Source: Muribaculaceae bacterium (GTDB taxonomy: Bacteria > Bacteroidota > Bacteroidia > Bacteroidales > Muribaculaceae). Taken from it: a stretch of 8,564 nt of DNA. The stretch spans positions 5,892-14,455 of the forward strand of contig JABUUJ010000053.1 in assembly GCA_021443235.1 (NCBI GenBank). The letters are read 5' to 3'. The translations under genes were made by a program, and so were the position numbers. The notes under the pieces were generated by a model that saw only the letters and a list, made by a program, of their open reading frames with translations, was not told where the DNA came from and did no database searches. Positions 1-6,399 of this stretch are shown one piece after another. Position 1 is the first letter of the stretch, and each line of letters starts with the position of its first letter.

Positions 1-5
1 CGACG

Positions 6-29
6 TTGACTTTGACCTTGACTTTGACT
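6..29 (+). repeat. Hexamer tandem repeat, TTGACY x4
   Basis: Four head-to-tail 6-bp units read TTGACT, TTGACC, TTGACT, TTGACT and run into a T tract at 29-34. The preceding bases (CGACG) look like a decayed further unit, so the array may continue left of the window. It lies beyond the rpsO terminator, outside any gene. The same hexamer recurs on the opposite strand at 1868-1897. It is probably a dispersed intergenic simple repeat; its function is unknown. Confidence 0.8.
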
Positions 30-35
30 TTTTTC

Positions 36-78
36 TTCGTGTAAATCAATAAATTCGTGCCAATTCGTGAAATTCGTG
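36..78 (+). repeat. TTCGTG-type short repeat cluster, period about 9
   Basis: TTCGTG occurs at 36-41, 54-59, 64-69 and 73-78. The last three copies are the longer word AATTCGTG (52-59, 62-69, 71-78). Starts are 18, 10 and 9 bp apart, which suggests a decayed array of about 9 bp with one lost unit. It directly follows the TTGACY array and precedes the rpsO terminator. No ORF or promoter explains it. With 6-29 it accounts for the first 100 bases, where I see no gene. Confidence 0.65.
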
Positions 79-100
79 GCCCCCAATCCCACACCACAAT

Positions 101-130
101 AAAAAACGTCGCCACATTGCCGTGGCGACG
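101..130 (-). terminator. Rho-independent terminator of rpsO
   Basis: A perfect 9-bp inverted repeat, CGTCGCCAC at 107-115 and GTGGCGACG at 122-130, encloses a 6-base loop. On the minus strand the GC-rich stem is followed at once by six T (A101-A106 on plus). This is the classic intrinsic terminator layout and lies 33 bases past the rpsO stop codon. There is no matching T tract on the plus-strand side, so it should act mainly on the minus strand. Confidence 0.93.
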
Positions 131-163
131 CTTCCTTTACGTTTAGTGTCCTCCCTAAAACGA

Positions 164-439
164 TTACTTGCGGATACCAAGCTCCTTCTTTGCGATGAGA
201 GCGCGGTAGCGGTTGATGTCCTTGCGCATGAGGTAATCAAGCAAGCGACGACGCTTACCAACAAGCATCTTGAGCGAACGCTGAGTCGTATGATCTTTCT
301 TGTTGACCTTTAAGTGCTCGGTCAGGTGCGAAATACGGTAAGAGAATAATGCAATCTGGGCCTCGGGAGAACCAGTATCAGTATTGCTAGCACCGTAAGT
401 TGCGAAGATCTCTTTTTTCTTCTCTTGATCTAAATACAT
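164..439 (-). CDS. rpsO: 30S ribosomal protein S15
   Basis: S15 is a primary-binding protein of the small ribosomal subunit. It contacts the central domain of 16S rRNA and helps form bridges to the 50S subunit. The 91-residue product matches the family's usual length (about 89) and its helical layout. TGSPEAQ is at 22-28, LTEHLK at 39-44, the rRNA-contact block KKDHTT at 47-52 (family usually DHHS), and the basic KRRRLLDYL at 62-70. The ORF is open for 29 codons upstream, but that extension would cross the promoter at 481-511. The S15 amino terminus begins at ATG 439, so this start is chosen. No Shine-Dalgarno is visible. The gene has its own promoter and terminator, so it appears monocistronic. 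Identification is from family motifs and is secure. Confidence 0.97.
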   Translation of the reverse strand: MYLDQEKKKEIFATYGASNTDTGSPEAQIALFSYRISHLTEHLKVNKKDHTTQRSLKMLVGKRRRLLDYLMRKDINRYRALIAKKELGIRK

Positions 440-480
440 TACTGTTAATTGTTTAAATTTATATTCGCAAAATTGCGGTG

Positions 481-511
481 CAAAGTTACAAAACTTTTTC
501 CACCCACGCAA
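481..511 (-). promoter_or_regulatory. Bacteroidetes-type promoter for rpsO
   Basis: On the minus strand the -7 box TAACTTTG (488 down to 481) matches TAnnTTTG exactly. Nineteen bases upstream lies TTGC (511-508), a near match to the TTTG -33 box. Transcription would start near 474, giving a leader of about 35 bases. That leader starts with a small palindrome, CGCAATTTTGCG (477-466), which could form a weak 5' hairpin. Box positions are seen; the start site is inferred from the consensus. Confidence 0.8.
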
Positions 512-553
512 CTTTCGCTGCCACAAATTTATGAAAATCTTTCAACCCATCAC

Positions 554-576
554 TCAAGGAGACAACACCTCCTTGA
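554..576 (-). other. Hairpin just after the DUF4919-like gene; possible weak terminator
   Basis: A perfect 8-bp inverted repeat, TCAAGGAG at 554-561 and CTCCTTGA at 569-576, has a 7-base loop. On the minus strand it begins 6 bases after the stop codon at 582, where a transcript end is expected for the preceding genes. No T tract follows on either strand, so it is not a standard intrinsic terminator. It could be a 3' stability stem or a rho-assisted end. Its minus-strand left arm and loop contain AAGGAGGTG, a full Shine-Dalgarno match. Confidence 0.5.
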
Positions 577-581
577 TATTC

Positions 582-1286
582 TCACATGTCGGGAAATTTC
601 ATCGCCGCCACTTCCATCATGCGCGACACATCAAAGAAAAAACCCTCGACACCCTTGCCATCCTGCCGTTGCACCGCGATATACTCGATGCCGTCGCCTA
701 TGTCCTCATGGCTCGTCGCCACATAGCCCAGGAAGTTGATGATGTTGTACTCGTGCTCGGGCGTTATCACCACCCACGGCTCTTCCTTGGTGCCTTTCCC
801 GCTCGACATTATCGTGGCAATAAGGCGGTCGAGCCTGAACTGGCGTATCGCCGCGCGCGTGTGCTTCTTTTTCTCTTTGAGCGCATAGATGAAAAATTGC
901 ATCTGGTTCAGGTCAAACAAATTGTCTTTTAACGACAACTGGGCATATTTCTCTATGCTGTCGCACTCGGCGCGCGTGTGGGGCTCCTTGTAGTACAGTT
1001 TCTCAACCACATTGCTGTAGACGCTCTCGCGGAACGGGTTGTAGTCTTCCTGGAACGTCTGGCCGTAGTAGAAGTTGCGATAGGCCTCAAGGGTCATCGT
1101 CGTGTCGTTGCTCATGAACGAACTCAGCAGTTTGGGATAGAAATATATCGAGTTGGGGTTCTCTATCACCTCTTTCACGTGTGCAAAGTCTACTTTCTGC
1201 ACCGGGTTCTTGCTACTTTGCGCCACAACGCCCGATGGCATCACAACCGCAACAGCGGCAAGCAGCACTAACGCTATTTTTCTCAT
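582..1286 (-). CDS. Secreted DUF4919-like protein of unknown function
   Basis: The 234-residue product begins with a typical signal peptide: basic MRK, a hydrophobic core at 4-15, and a likely cut after VVA at 22. It is probably exported to the periplasm. No lipobox cysteine is seen. The mature part holds FYPKLL (49-54), DTTMTLEAYRNFYYG (61-75), FQEDYNPF (78-85), and near the end IEYIAV...GVEGFFFDVSRM (200-224). From memory this resembles DUF4919, a Bacteroidetes family with no known function; a profile search would settle it. The ORF stays open 44 codons upstream, but that would overlap the preceding gene. The ATG at 1286 gives the signal peptide and a 20-base gap, so it is preferred. It probably shares a transcript with the membrane protein upstream. 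No catalytic motif is recognised. Confidence 0.8.
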   Translation of the reverse strand: MRKIALVLLAAVAVVMPSGVVAQSSKNPVQKVDFAHVKEVIENPNSIYFYPKLLSSFMSNDTTMTLEAYRNFYYGQTFQEDYNPFRESVYSNVVEKLYYKEPHTRAECDSIEKYAQLSLKDNLFDLNQMQFFIYALKEKKKHTRAAIRQFRLDRLIATIMSSGKGTKEEPWVVITPEHEYNIINFLGYVATSHEDIGDGIEYIAVQRQDGKGVEGFFFDVSRMMEVAAMKFPDM

Positions 1287-1306
1287 AATGGTGTCGTCTC
1301 TTTCTT

Positions 1307-1795
1307 TTAAAAAATAAATCCTTCTATCGCTATGCCGATAATCGACACAGCCACTATCGCCGGAAGGCACTTCGCGCTGAAGTAGCGCCAAAAGTCGCGA
1401 TTTGTCATTTTCAGCCAACTCCCGTCAGGGGTGCGGCTGTACATAAACTGCCCTGCGATGGCGCCCAATATCACGCCCAGCACCATCACGCGAGCGCCCA
1501 CAATGATGCCCAGCAGGCAACCGGCTATCGCGCCAAGGCCTATATAGAGGTTGCTCGACGCCTTGCCGTCAATCTCACCGCGCGGCGACATGTAGCGCAG
1601 CCCCACGACCAGCAGCGTCGCAACACCCCAAAACACAAAGGTGCTCACCGGAACGGCGATAAAGTAGCTCCAGTGAAGCAGCAACAGCCCCACATAGGCC
1701 GGCACGCACGCCGCCATGCGCGGCATCAGCACCAGCACCAGCGCGGCCATCAGGCAGGCAACGCCCACCACCAGAAGTGCATATTGGGTTATCAT
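1307..1795 (-). CDS. Small glycine-rich inner-membrane protein, DUF456-like
   Basis: The 162-residue product is almost wholly hydrophobic. Predicted membrane segments lie at about 3-24, 28-45, 47-68, 84-118 (long enough for two passes) and 139-161. A short polar loop with RGEIDGKASSN is at 72-82. Residues 86-115 carry glycines at close, regular spacing (GLGAIAG, GIIVGA, GVILGAIAG), like the packed hairpin of DUF456 proteins, which share this length. That assignment is by resemblance only, and the function is unknown. There is no charged active-site motif and no signal peptide apart from the first helix. It starts 106 bases after the PgpH-like gene and ends 20 bases before the secreted protein gene, so it is most likely co-transcribed with the latter. 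No promoter consensus is visible in its upstream gap. Confidence 0.82.
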   Translation of the reverse strand: MITQYALLVVGVACLMAALVLVLMPRMAACVPAYVGLLLLHWSYFIAVPVSTFVFWGVATLLVVGLRYMSPRGEIDGKASSNLYIGLGAIAGCLLGIIVGARVMVLGVILGAIAGQFMYSRTPDGSWLKMTNRDFWRYFSAKCLPAIVAVSIIGIAIEGFIF

Positions 1796-1867
1796 TACTA
1801 TATTAACACGCCACAGGCTCTATTTATTGTAAATCTCTCTCTCAATTAAATTTCTTTAACTCCCCCC

Positions 1868-1897
1868 AAAGTCAAAGTCAATGTCAAAGTCAAAGTC
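1868..1897 (-). repeat. Hexamer tandem repeat, GACTTT x5
   Basis: Five contiguous 6-bp units lie here. On plus they read AAAGTC twice, AATGTC once, then AAAGTC twice. A run of six C (1862-1867) abuts the left edge. On the minus strand the array starts 4 bases after the stop codon of the PgpH-like gene. It is the reverse complement of the motif at 6-29. The rest of the 106-base gap (1796-1901) is AT-rich. I find neither a TAnnTTTG box nor a strong hairpin in it. Confidence 0.88.
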
Positions 1898-1901
1898 GAA
1901 C

Positions 1902-3935
1902 TCACTCCTTCGGCTTGATATCGTCGGGATAGGATATGCGCGTGTGATAAATCGATTTCAGACGCTCTACAAACACCTGCCTCACAATCTCTACCTGCTT
2001 GAAGCTGATGGGCGAGTCCTTCAACTGGCCGCTCGTGATGATCAGGTCGATAATCTTGTTCACCACACCTGTGATCGACTCCTCGGTGTACTCGCTAAGG
2101 CTCTTGGTCGCTGCCTCACACGAGTCGGCCATCATGATGATTGCCGCCTCTTTAGTTTGTGGGCGCGGTCCAGGATAGGTGTAGGGTGTGGGGTCAACCG
2201 CCTCGTCGCCAGCCTCTTTGCATGCCTGCATGTAGAAGTAGCGGGTGGTGCTGTCGCCGTGATGCTGCACGATGAAGTCCGTTATTACCTGAGGCAGACG
2301 GGCTTTGTCGGCAAGGCGTATGCCATCCAGGACGTGCTTTATCACTATCTGTGCGCTCTGCTCGGGCGCAAGGGCATCGTGTGGGTTGATCCTGTTCTGG
2401 TTCTCGGTGAAGAAAGCGGGGTTCTCTATCTTGCCTATGTCGTGATAGAGCGCGCCCGCACGCACCATCTGCTGGCTCGCTCCCACTTTGATCGCGGCCT
2501 CGGCGGCTATGTTGGCCACCTGAAGCGAGTGCTGGAACGTGCCGGGGCATTTCTCCGAGAGCAGACGCAGCAACGGGGTGTTGATGTCGCTCAACTCTAC
2601 CATCGTCAACAGTGAGGTAAAGCCAAACAACTTCTCCACCACGAAGATCGCAACGTAGGCAAACGATAGCGCTATGCAGTTGACTGCATAGTAGATATAC
2701 GTGTGCCAGTCAATTTTCAAAAATTCTATGCCACGAGAGAACATGATGGCGAGGTGGGTCAAGCCATACACCGCAAAGATGAGCAGCGCGCACAACACCA
2801 GGTGGGAGCGACGTGTGAGCTCTTGCATCAGCGCCACAGCCACACAACCCGCCAGAAACTGCATGATGATGAACTGGGCCTGCTCCGGGGCCGCCAGCGA
2901 GCATATCAGCACCACCACGATGTGCGACAAAAACGCTATGCGCAGGTCAAAGAATGCACTTATGATGATGGGAACCAGTGCATAAGGCACCAAGTACAGG
3001 AAATTGGCCCTGAACTTCACTATCGCCATCATGCACACGATAAACAGCGTGATGAACATGAACAGGAACAGCATGCTGCGCATGTTGTTAAACACCTGGC
3101 GACGCATGATGCTCAGGAAAAACACATACATCAACAGCATGATGGCAACAAGCATAATCTGCCCCGTGAGTATCACTTTCTTGCTCAAATTGTTCTTCTC
3201 GGCGTTCTCTTGGAGCATACTCTCGAGCTTTTTTATTATGGCGTCCTGCTTGGGTGTAACAATGTCGCCGGTTTTGATTATAGCCTCGCCGGTCACTTTT
3301 GATTCTTTCGGCTCAAGTTCCCGGCTGAGAGCGTCCTTATAGTACTTGTCGTTTTCCACTTTGTCATACACATAGTTGGGTGCCAAAAAGTTGGCGACAT
3401 TGAAGCGCTCGGTCACGGCGCCTTCGGCCTTGTCGTATGTGGTGTCGAGCATCTCATAGACTTGACGCACGGTTCGCAAGTTCTCGATGTTAATGTGGTC
3501 CACAACACTATTGGCGTTGAGCAGGCGCACATACTCGCTCCTGCCCTTGGCCATGAACTCGCCCGTCTTGTTGTCAACGATGCCACGGGCATAGGCTTCT
3601 TTCACGTCTTTCAGCAGTTGCTGCCTCACGCTCACGGGCACGTCTTTGTACTTGGCGAGCTCTTGCGACAGAAGCACGGTGTACTGCTTGGCGAGTTCGC
3701 TTTCGTGACGCACAAACGGCACATACGCGTTGTTCACGCTGTCGGTTTTTCTTTTCACGTCTTCCTCACTGAGCTCGATGGGAATGTCAAACGGCGCTAT
3801 GAGCGTCTCGTTGAGCCATGGCCTGTCTTTCTCATAGTTGAATGTCTTAGGCTTGTCACTGCGAGGCAGCACCAGCGCTATGATGGCTGTTGAAGCCACA
3901 AGCATGAGCAATACTAAAAGGTAGTTCTTCTTCAT
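1902..3935 (-). CDS. pgpH: PgpH-type 7TM-HD phosphohydrolase (predicted c-di-AMP phosphodiesterase)
   Basis: The 677-residue membrane protein has the domain order of the YqfF/PgpH family. It has an N-terminal membrane anchor (5-24), a long extracytoplasmic domain (about 25-255), a block of some seven membrane helices (about 256-435) and a cytoplasmic HD domain (about 455-625). Predicted metal and catalytic residues are all present: H469 (TFQHS), H498-D499 (LYHDIGK), H534 (IKHVLDG), H558 (VQHHGDS) and D604 (MMADS). The family marker PAFFTENQ (506-513) is also there. In Listeria, PgpH cleaves c-di-AMP to pApA and is inhibited by ppGpp; activity here is inferred. It lies 40 bases after relA/spoT with no promoter between them, so co-transcription is likely. 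The ATG at 3935 gives the membrane anchor at the amino end. No clear Shine-Dalgarno is seen. Another cyclic dinucleotide substrate cannot be excluded. Confidence 0.93.
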   Translation of the reverse strand: MKKNYLLVLLMLVASTAIIALVLPRSDKPKTFNYEKDRPWLNETLIAPFDIPIELSEEDVKRKTDSVNNAYVPFVRHESELAKQYTVLLSQELAKYKDVPVSVRQQLLKDVKEAYARGIVDNKTGEFMAKGRSEYVRLLNANSVVDHINIENLRTVRQVYEMLDTTYDKAEGAVTERFNVANFLAPNYVYDKVENDKYYKDALSRELEPKESKVTGEAIIKTGDIVTPKQDAIIKKLESMLQENAEKNNLSKKVILTGQIMLVAIMLLMYVFFLSIMRRQVFNNMRSMLFLFMFITLFIVCMMAIVKFRANFLYLVPYALVPIIISAFFDLRIAFLSHIVVVLICSLAAPEQAQFIIMQFLAGCVAVALMQELTRRSHLVLCALLIFAVYGLTHLAIMFSRGIEFLKIDWHTYIYYAVNCIALSFAYVAIFVVEKLFGFTSLLTMVELSDINTPLLRLLSEKCPGTFQHSLQVANIAAEAAIKVGASQQMVRAGALYHDIGKIENPAFFTENQNRINPHDALAPEQSAQIVIKHVLDGIRLADKARLPQVITDFIVQHHGDSTTRYFYMQACKEAGDEAVDPTPYTYPGPRPQTKEAAIIMMADSCEAATKSLSEYTEESITGVVNKIIDLIITSGQLKDSPISFKQVEIVRQVFVERLKSIYHTRISYPDDIKPKE

Positions 3936-3972
3936 ATGTCGTTTCTTGTCGTTTTATGTCGTGATTATGTCG
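3936..3972 (-). repeat. Spacer with four NTGTCG repeats between relA/spoT and pgpH
   Basis: The 40-base spacer carries ATGTCG at 3936-3941, 3956-3961 and 3967-3972, and TTGTCG at 3946-3951, 10-11 bases apart. On the minus strand these read CGACAT or CGACAA, and the last one overlaps the region before the pgpH start where a ribosome would bind. There is no hairpin or terminator, which supports read-through from relA/spoT. The repeat may be chance in a short spacer. Confidence 0.4.
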
Positions 3973-3975
3973 CCC

Positions 3976-6210
3976 TTAGCTGATGCGCACCGCCGATGTC
4001 ACGCCTTTCACGTTTTTCAGCCGCTTGCACAGGCTGGTCACCACGCTCGCGTCCTCAATGAGCACGTCGAGCTTGCAGCGAAACAGCCCCCGGTCGGCCT
4101 GTATGTTGAGCCCCCGCATGTTGATCGACATATTGGTCGAGATGATGTAGATGATCTCCTGCAGGATGCCCAGCCGGTCTATGCCCTCGATTTGGAGCGT
4201 GGCGAGGAACTTCTCGCTGCCCGTCTCCCAGCGCGTCTGCACCAGCCGGCCGCCGTAGCTGCTCTTGAGTTTCATCGCGGTCTCGCACGTGAGCTTGTGC
4301 ACCACAACCTCGTTGTTTTCGTTGATATAGCCCAGCACGTCGTCGCCGGGAATGGGGCGGCAGCAGTTGCCCATCTTGTAGTTGGGAACGCCGTTTTCGG
4401 TCTTGAGCACATACACCTCTTTGGTGTTGATTTGCTCTTTGTCGGTGACACCGCTTTCCTCGCCTTTTTTGTCGCTTGAACCGAATGGGTTGCGCAGGAA
4501 TTTTCGCAAAATGCTTGTGCGACGCGACCGTTTGTCTTTTTTCAGCAACTGGTCGCTCAGCGTCAGCTGGTCGCTGCCCACCAGGAAAAACAACTCTTCT
4601 TTGTTGGTGGCGCGGGTGCTGTTCACCATCCTGATGATGGTGTCGTTGTTGAGCTCCTGTGAGTTCTCGGTAAGGAATATCTCAAGGCGTTTCTTGCCGC
4701 GCTCTATCACCGCGCGACGGTCGTGGCGCAATGCCGCGCGCAGGCGGGTCTTGCCCTTGGCGGTGACGATGAAGTCTTCCCACGATGCCTGTGGCTGCTG
4801 CGACTGCGACGTGAGTATCTCTACTTGGTCGCCGCTCGACAGCTTGTGCGACAGCGGCACCAGCTTGTGGTTGACCTTGCCGGCTATGCAGTGGGTGCCT
4901 ATCTCGGTGTGAAGCGTGAATGCCATGTCGAGCACCGACGCGTCCTTGGGGAGCGTCACGAGCTCGCCCTTGGGAGTGAACACCACAATCTCGCTCGCAA
5001 ACAGGTTGAGCTTGATGGTGTCGAGAAAGTCGAGCGCGTTGGGCTCGGGATTCTTCAGGATGTCCTCAATGGTCTGAAGCCACACGGCAAGCTCGCTCTC
5101 CTCCTCGCCTTCGCCTATCTTGTACTTCCAGTGTGCCGCAAAGCCGCGCTCGGCGATGTCGTCCATGCGCCGGCTCCTGATCTGCACCTCCACCCACTTG
5201 CCGTCGGGGCCCATCACCGTGATGTGCAACGCTCGGTAGCCGTTGGCCTTGGGCGTGCTTATCCAGTCGCGCACGCGGTCGGGATGCAGGCGATACAGGT
5301 CGGTGATCTCGCTGTAGATGTTCCAGCAGATGCGCTTCTCCTCGCTCTCGTTGTCGCACTCAAACACGATGCGCGCGGCATACAGGTCATAGACCTCCTC
5401 AAACGGGATGTGCTTCTTCTCCATCTTTTTCCATATCGAGTAGCACGACTTGACGCGCGCATGGAACTCATATTTCAGCCCTAACTTGTCAAGGCCTTGC
5501 CTGATAGGCTCGGAGAATCGGGCAAACAACTCGTTGCGCGCCTTGGCCGTCGAGGCTATCTGCTCGGTGATGCGAGCGTGAATCTCGGGATGCTCATACT
5601 TGAAACTCAGGTCCTCAAGCTCGGTCTTGATGGCAAACAAGCCCAGGCGATGGGCAAGCGGCGCATAGATATAGAGCGTCTCGCCGGCTATCTTATACTG
5701 CTTCTGAGGAGGCATGAACGACAGCGTGCGCATGTTGTGCAGGCGGTCGGCCATCTTGATCAGCACCACCCTGATGTCGTCGCTCATCGTGAGCAGCAAC
5801 TTCCTGAAATTCTCGGCCTGGGCGCTGGCGTTGGCGCCGAATATACCGCCCGAAATCTTGGTCAGACCCTCAACGATGGTGGCAATCTTCTTGTTGAAGC
5901 GCTGCTCGATGTCTTCGACTGTGTAGTCGGTGTCCTCTACCACGTCGTGAAGCAGAGCGGCGCATATCGACGTCGAACCGAGACCTATCTCCTGGCTCAC
6001 TATCTTGGCAACGGCGATGGGATGCAGGATGTAGGGCTCGCCCGAACGGCGACGTGCTCCCGCATGTGCCGAACAAGCAAACTTGAATGCCCTCTCTATG
6101 ATGTCTACTTTCTTGCGATGGTTGCTTGATATATAACCGTTTAGCAAACTTTCATAAGCATCGTTGATGGTTTTCTCCTCTTCGGGAGTCATGTTCTTGG
6201 TCTCACTCAT
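3976..6210 (-). CDS. relA/spoT: Bifunctional RelA/SpoT (p)ppGpp synthetase/hydrolase
   Basis: This long RSH enzyme (744 residues, normal length) makes (p)ppGpp from GTP/GDP and ATP and removes the 3' pyrophosphate, driving the stringent response. The HD hydrolase domain is intact: H63 (ILHP), H88-D89 and E92-D93 (LLHDVVED), D155 and N159 (MADRLHN). The synthetase domain has D275 (VYDLYAAR), the NGYRALH loop with Y325, and E341 (VEVQIR). Its charge motif is RVRD (312-315), close to the RxKD of bifunctional enzymes and unlike the ExDD of E. coli RelA. The regulatory half has a TGS domain (about 405-466; H434, H440), the zinc-finger-like region with C616-C617, H638 and C642, and an ACT domain (about 666-744). 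The ATG at 6210 follows a good Shine-Dalgarno and a promoter. Both activities are predicted to be functional. Confidence 0.96.
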   Translation of the reverse strand: MSETKNMTPEEEKTINDAYESLLNGYISSNHRKKVDIIERAFKFACSAHAGARRRSGEPYILHPIAVAKIVSQEIGLGSTSICAALLHDVVEDTDYTVEDIEQRFNKKIATIVEGLTKISGGIFGANASAQAENFRKLLLTMSDDIRVVLIKMADRLHNMRTLSFMPPQKQYKIAGETLYIYAPLAHRLGLFAIKTELEDLSFKYEHPEIHARITEQIASTAKARNELFARFSEPIRQGLDKLGLKYEFHARVKSCYSIWKKMEKKHIPFEEVYDLYAARIVFECDNESEEKRICWNIYSEITDLYRLHPDRVRDWISTPKANGYRALHITVMGPDGKWVEVQIRSRRMDDIAERGFAAHWKYKIGEGEEESELAVWLQTIEDILKNPEPNALDFLDTIKLNLFASEIVVFTPKGELVTLPKDASVLDMAFTLHTEIGTHCIAGKVNHKLVPLSHKLSSGDQVEILTSQSQQPQASWEDFIVTAKGKTRLRAALRHDRRAVIERGKKRLEIFLTENSQELNNDTIIRMVNSTRATNKEELFFLVGSDQLTLSDQLLKKDKRSRRTSILRKFLRNPFGSSDKKGEESGVTDKEQINTKEVYVLKTENGVPNYKMGNCCRPIPGDDVLGYINENNEVVVHKLTCETAMKLKSSYGGRLVQTRWETGSEKFLATLQIEGIDRLGILQEIIYIISTNMSINMRGLNIQADRGLFRCKLDVLIEDASVVTSLCKRLKNVKGVTSAVRIS

Positions 6211-6217
6211 AGCCGTG

Positions 6218-6223
6218 CCTTTT
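6218..6223 (-). promoter_or_regulatory. Shine-Dalgarno of relA/spoT
   Basis: On the minus strand AAAAGG (6223-6218) sits 7 bases before the ATG at 6210. It supports this start over the internal ATG at codon 7. It is unusual here because the other genes in the window show no such sequence before their starts, as is common in Bacteroidetes. Confidence 0.6.
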
Positions 6224-6257
6224 CTTTTTTGCGTACCTGTGATGTGCTTTAAAACTA

Positions 6258-6289
6258 CAAAAGTACAAAAAAATCCACATAGTTGCCAA
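6258..6289 (-). promoter_or_regulatory. Bacteroidetes-type promoter for relA/spoT
   Basis: On the minus strand the -7 box TACTTTTG (6265-6258) fits TAnnTTTG exactly. TTGG (6289-6286) lies 20 bases upstream as the -33 box. The start would be near 6251, giving a leader of about 40 bases. It shares the 189-base divergent region with the promoter of the plus-strand aminotransferase-fold gene. It is the only convincing promoter I find ahead of the four minus-strand genes. Confidence 0.75.
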
Positions 6290-6345
6290 TTTTACACCTT
6301 AAAAATAAAGTTTTCTTCTTTACTCTCTTTTTGAGCGCCGAGCTA

Positions 6346-6376
6346 TTCCATTTATCAATATTATTTACTAAATTTG
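6346..6376 (+). promoter_or_regulatory. Probable promoter of the PatB-like gene
   Basis: TAAATTTG at 6369-6376 matches the -7 consensus TAnnTTTG. The -33 position (6346-6349, TTCC) fits only in its two T. Transcription would start near 6383, leaving a very short leader of about 17 bases before the ATG at 6400. The pyrimidine-rich stretch upstream (6311-6332) shows no other recognisable element. Confidence 0.6.
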
Positions 6377-6399
6377 CACATTATTTCGACTTGTGAACG

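Noticed and set aside
6..78. CRISPR-like array
   Set aside because: Units are only 6-10 bases and contiguous, with no spacers of uniform length and no cas genes in the window.
440..526. 29-codon upstream extension of rpsO
   Set aside because: It would run through the promoter at 481-511, and S15 proteins begin at the residues encoded from 439.
1287..1418. 44-codon upstream extension of the DUF4919-like gene
   Set aside because: It would overlap the 3' end of the membrane-protein gene and bury the clear signal peptide that begins at 1286.
1848..1901. Hexamer array as a promoter for the small membrane-protein gene
   Set aside because: On the minus strand it supplies several TTTG words like a -33 box, but no TAnnTTTG box lies at the right distance downstream.
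1881..2615. 244-codon plus-strand ORF opposite the PgpH-like HD domain
   Set aside because: It starts inside the hexamer repeat and lies wholly antisense to the conserved HD domain. No domain is recognisable and no promoter precedes it.
4723..6129. Two plus-strand ORFs (253 and 210 codons) opposite relA/spoT
   Set aside because: Both are mirror frames of a fully conserved RSH enzyme, with low-complexity hydrophobic and basic translations and no family signature.
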